Shown here: positions 5,147-5,231 of the stretch, one piece after another
Layout: every line of letters begins with the position of its first letter
Numbering within the stretch: position 1 is the stretch's first letter
Assembly (NCBI GenBank): GCA_902465425.1
Contig: CABQNA010000118.1
Location: forward strand, 1 to 5,231
From: an uncultured Collinsella sp.
Lineage (GTDB): Bacteria; Actinomycetota; Coriobacteriia; Coriobacteriales; Coriobacteriaceae
Direction of reading: 5' to 3'
Length of the DNA stretch: 5,231 bases
Made by a program: the position numbers and the translations under genes
The notes under the pieces: model-generated
What the model was told of the DNA's origin: nothing
Seen by the model: only the letters and a program-made list of their open reading frames with translations
Database searches by the model: none

Positions 5147-5231
5147 TCCAGATTCCTCCCTCCGCGGAACGCGCCAAAGCCAAAGTGGTCGCAACGCAGG
5201 CAGCGGCTGGTCTCCTGCATTGCCTGTTCCT
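5140..5231 (-). CDS. C-terminal end of a flavin/NAD(P)-dependent oxidoreductase (NuoF/GltD-like), partial
   Basis: An open frame enters from the right edge and ends at TAG 5142-5140 after 29 visible residues. Key residues are SRCLRCDHFGFGAFRGGR followed by NLEW and the stop. The Ala/Thr-Ser-Arg-Cys-Leu-Arg-Cys-Asp pattern is the known tail of GltD-like FAD oxidoreductases, including large NuoF-GltD-type flavoproteins next to [FeFe] hydrogenases and formate dehydrogenases in anaerobes. Such a protein would pass electrons between NAD(P)H and the hydrogenase. Its stop overlaps the hydrogenase start by seven bases (ATGGTAG), a sign of translational coupling. Only the tail is visible, so the exact domain set is inferred. 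Confidence 0.7.
   Translation of the reverse strand, partial: EQAMQETSRCLRCDHFGFGAFRGGRNLEW
5155..5163 (-). promoter_or_regulatory. Strong ribosome binding site for the hydrogenase start at 5146
   Basis: GGAGGGAGG lies eight bases before ATG 5146 and inside the last codons of the upstream gene, where it also encodes the Gly-Gly-Arg tail. Because that tail looks conserved in the flavoprotein family, part of the match could come from protein constraint rather than selection for ribosome binding. Confidence 0.55.

Noticed and set aside
5147..5194. Longer hydrogenase start at 5194
   Set aside because: It lies inside the upstream coding region, has no ribosome binding site and adds an Arg/Trp-rich segment unrelated to the family.
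1..5231. CRISPR array, tRNA, rRNA or insertion sequence
   Set aside because: I saw no regularly spaced repeats, no tRNA-like cloverleaf, no rRNA core sequence and no transposase frame on either strand.

Overview
The window is a GC-rich bacterial segment in which every recognisable gene lies on the minus strand, so transcription runs from right to left. Gene content, high GC and the overlapping gene arrangement fit an anaerobic gut actinobacterium of the class Coriobacteriia, with a Collinsella-like genome as the best guess. This assignment rests on recollection of similar proteins, not on a marker gene.

Right part (5231 to 894): a tight operon-like run. It opens with the last 29 codons of a flavin/NAD(P)-linked oxidoreductase carrying a Cys-x2-Cys-Asp-His tail. 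Next comes a complete M3-type [FeFe] hydrogenase (hydA, about 603 aa) with all H-cluster motifs, the accessory iron-sulfur cluster ligands and the proton-relay residues. It is followed within a few bases by a lipoprotein substrate-binding protein of the NitT/TauT (SsuA/NMT1-like) class. Last is a single polypeptide that fuses the matching permease to its ATPase. Gaps are -7, +2 and +3 bases (depending on start choice), so redox enzyme and transporter are probably co-expressed. The transported substrate cannot be read from the sequence, and pairing an uptake system with a hydrogenase is the main biological puzzle here.

Middle (893 to 678): an intergenic region of 216 bases. It holds a T-run motif just after the ABC gene, a cluster of GGTAWT half-sites near a weak promoter candidate, and a 12-bp inverted repeat.

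Left part (677 to 1): a short RelB/DinJ-type antitoxin (67 aa) with no toxin gene after it, then a 58-bp near-perfect palindrome (27 of 29 pairs match) that looks like a REP/MITE-type element. After that comes the start of a multi-spanning membrane protein resembling the N-terminal part of CPBP-family intramembrane proteases, which runs off the left edge. The palindrome sits between the antitoxin stop and the ribosome binding site of the membrane protein gene.
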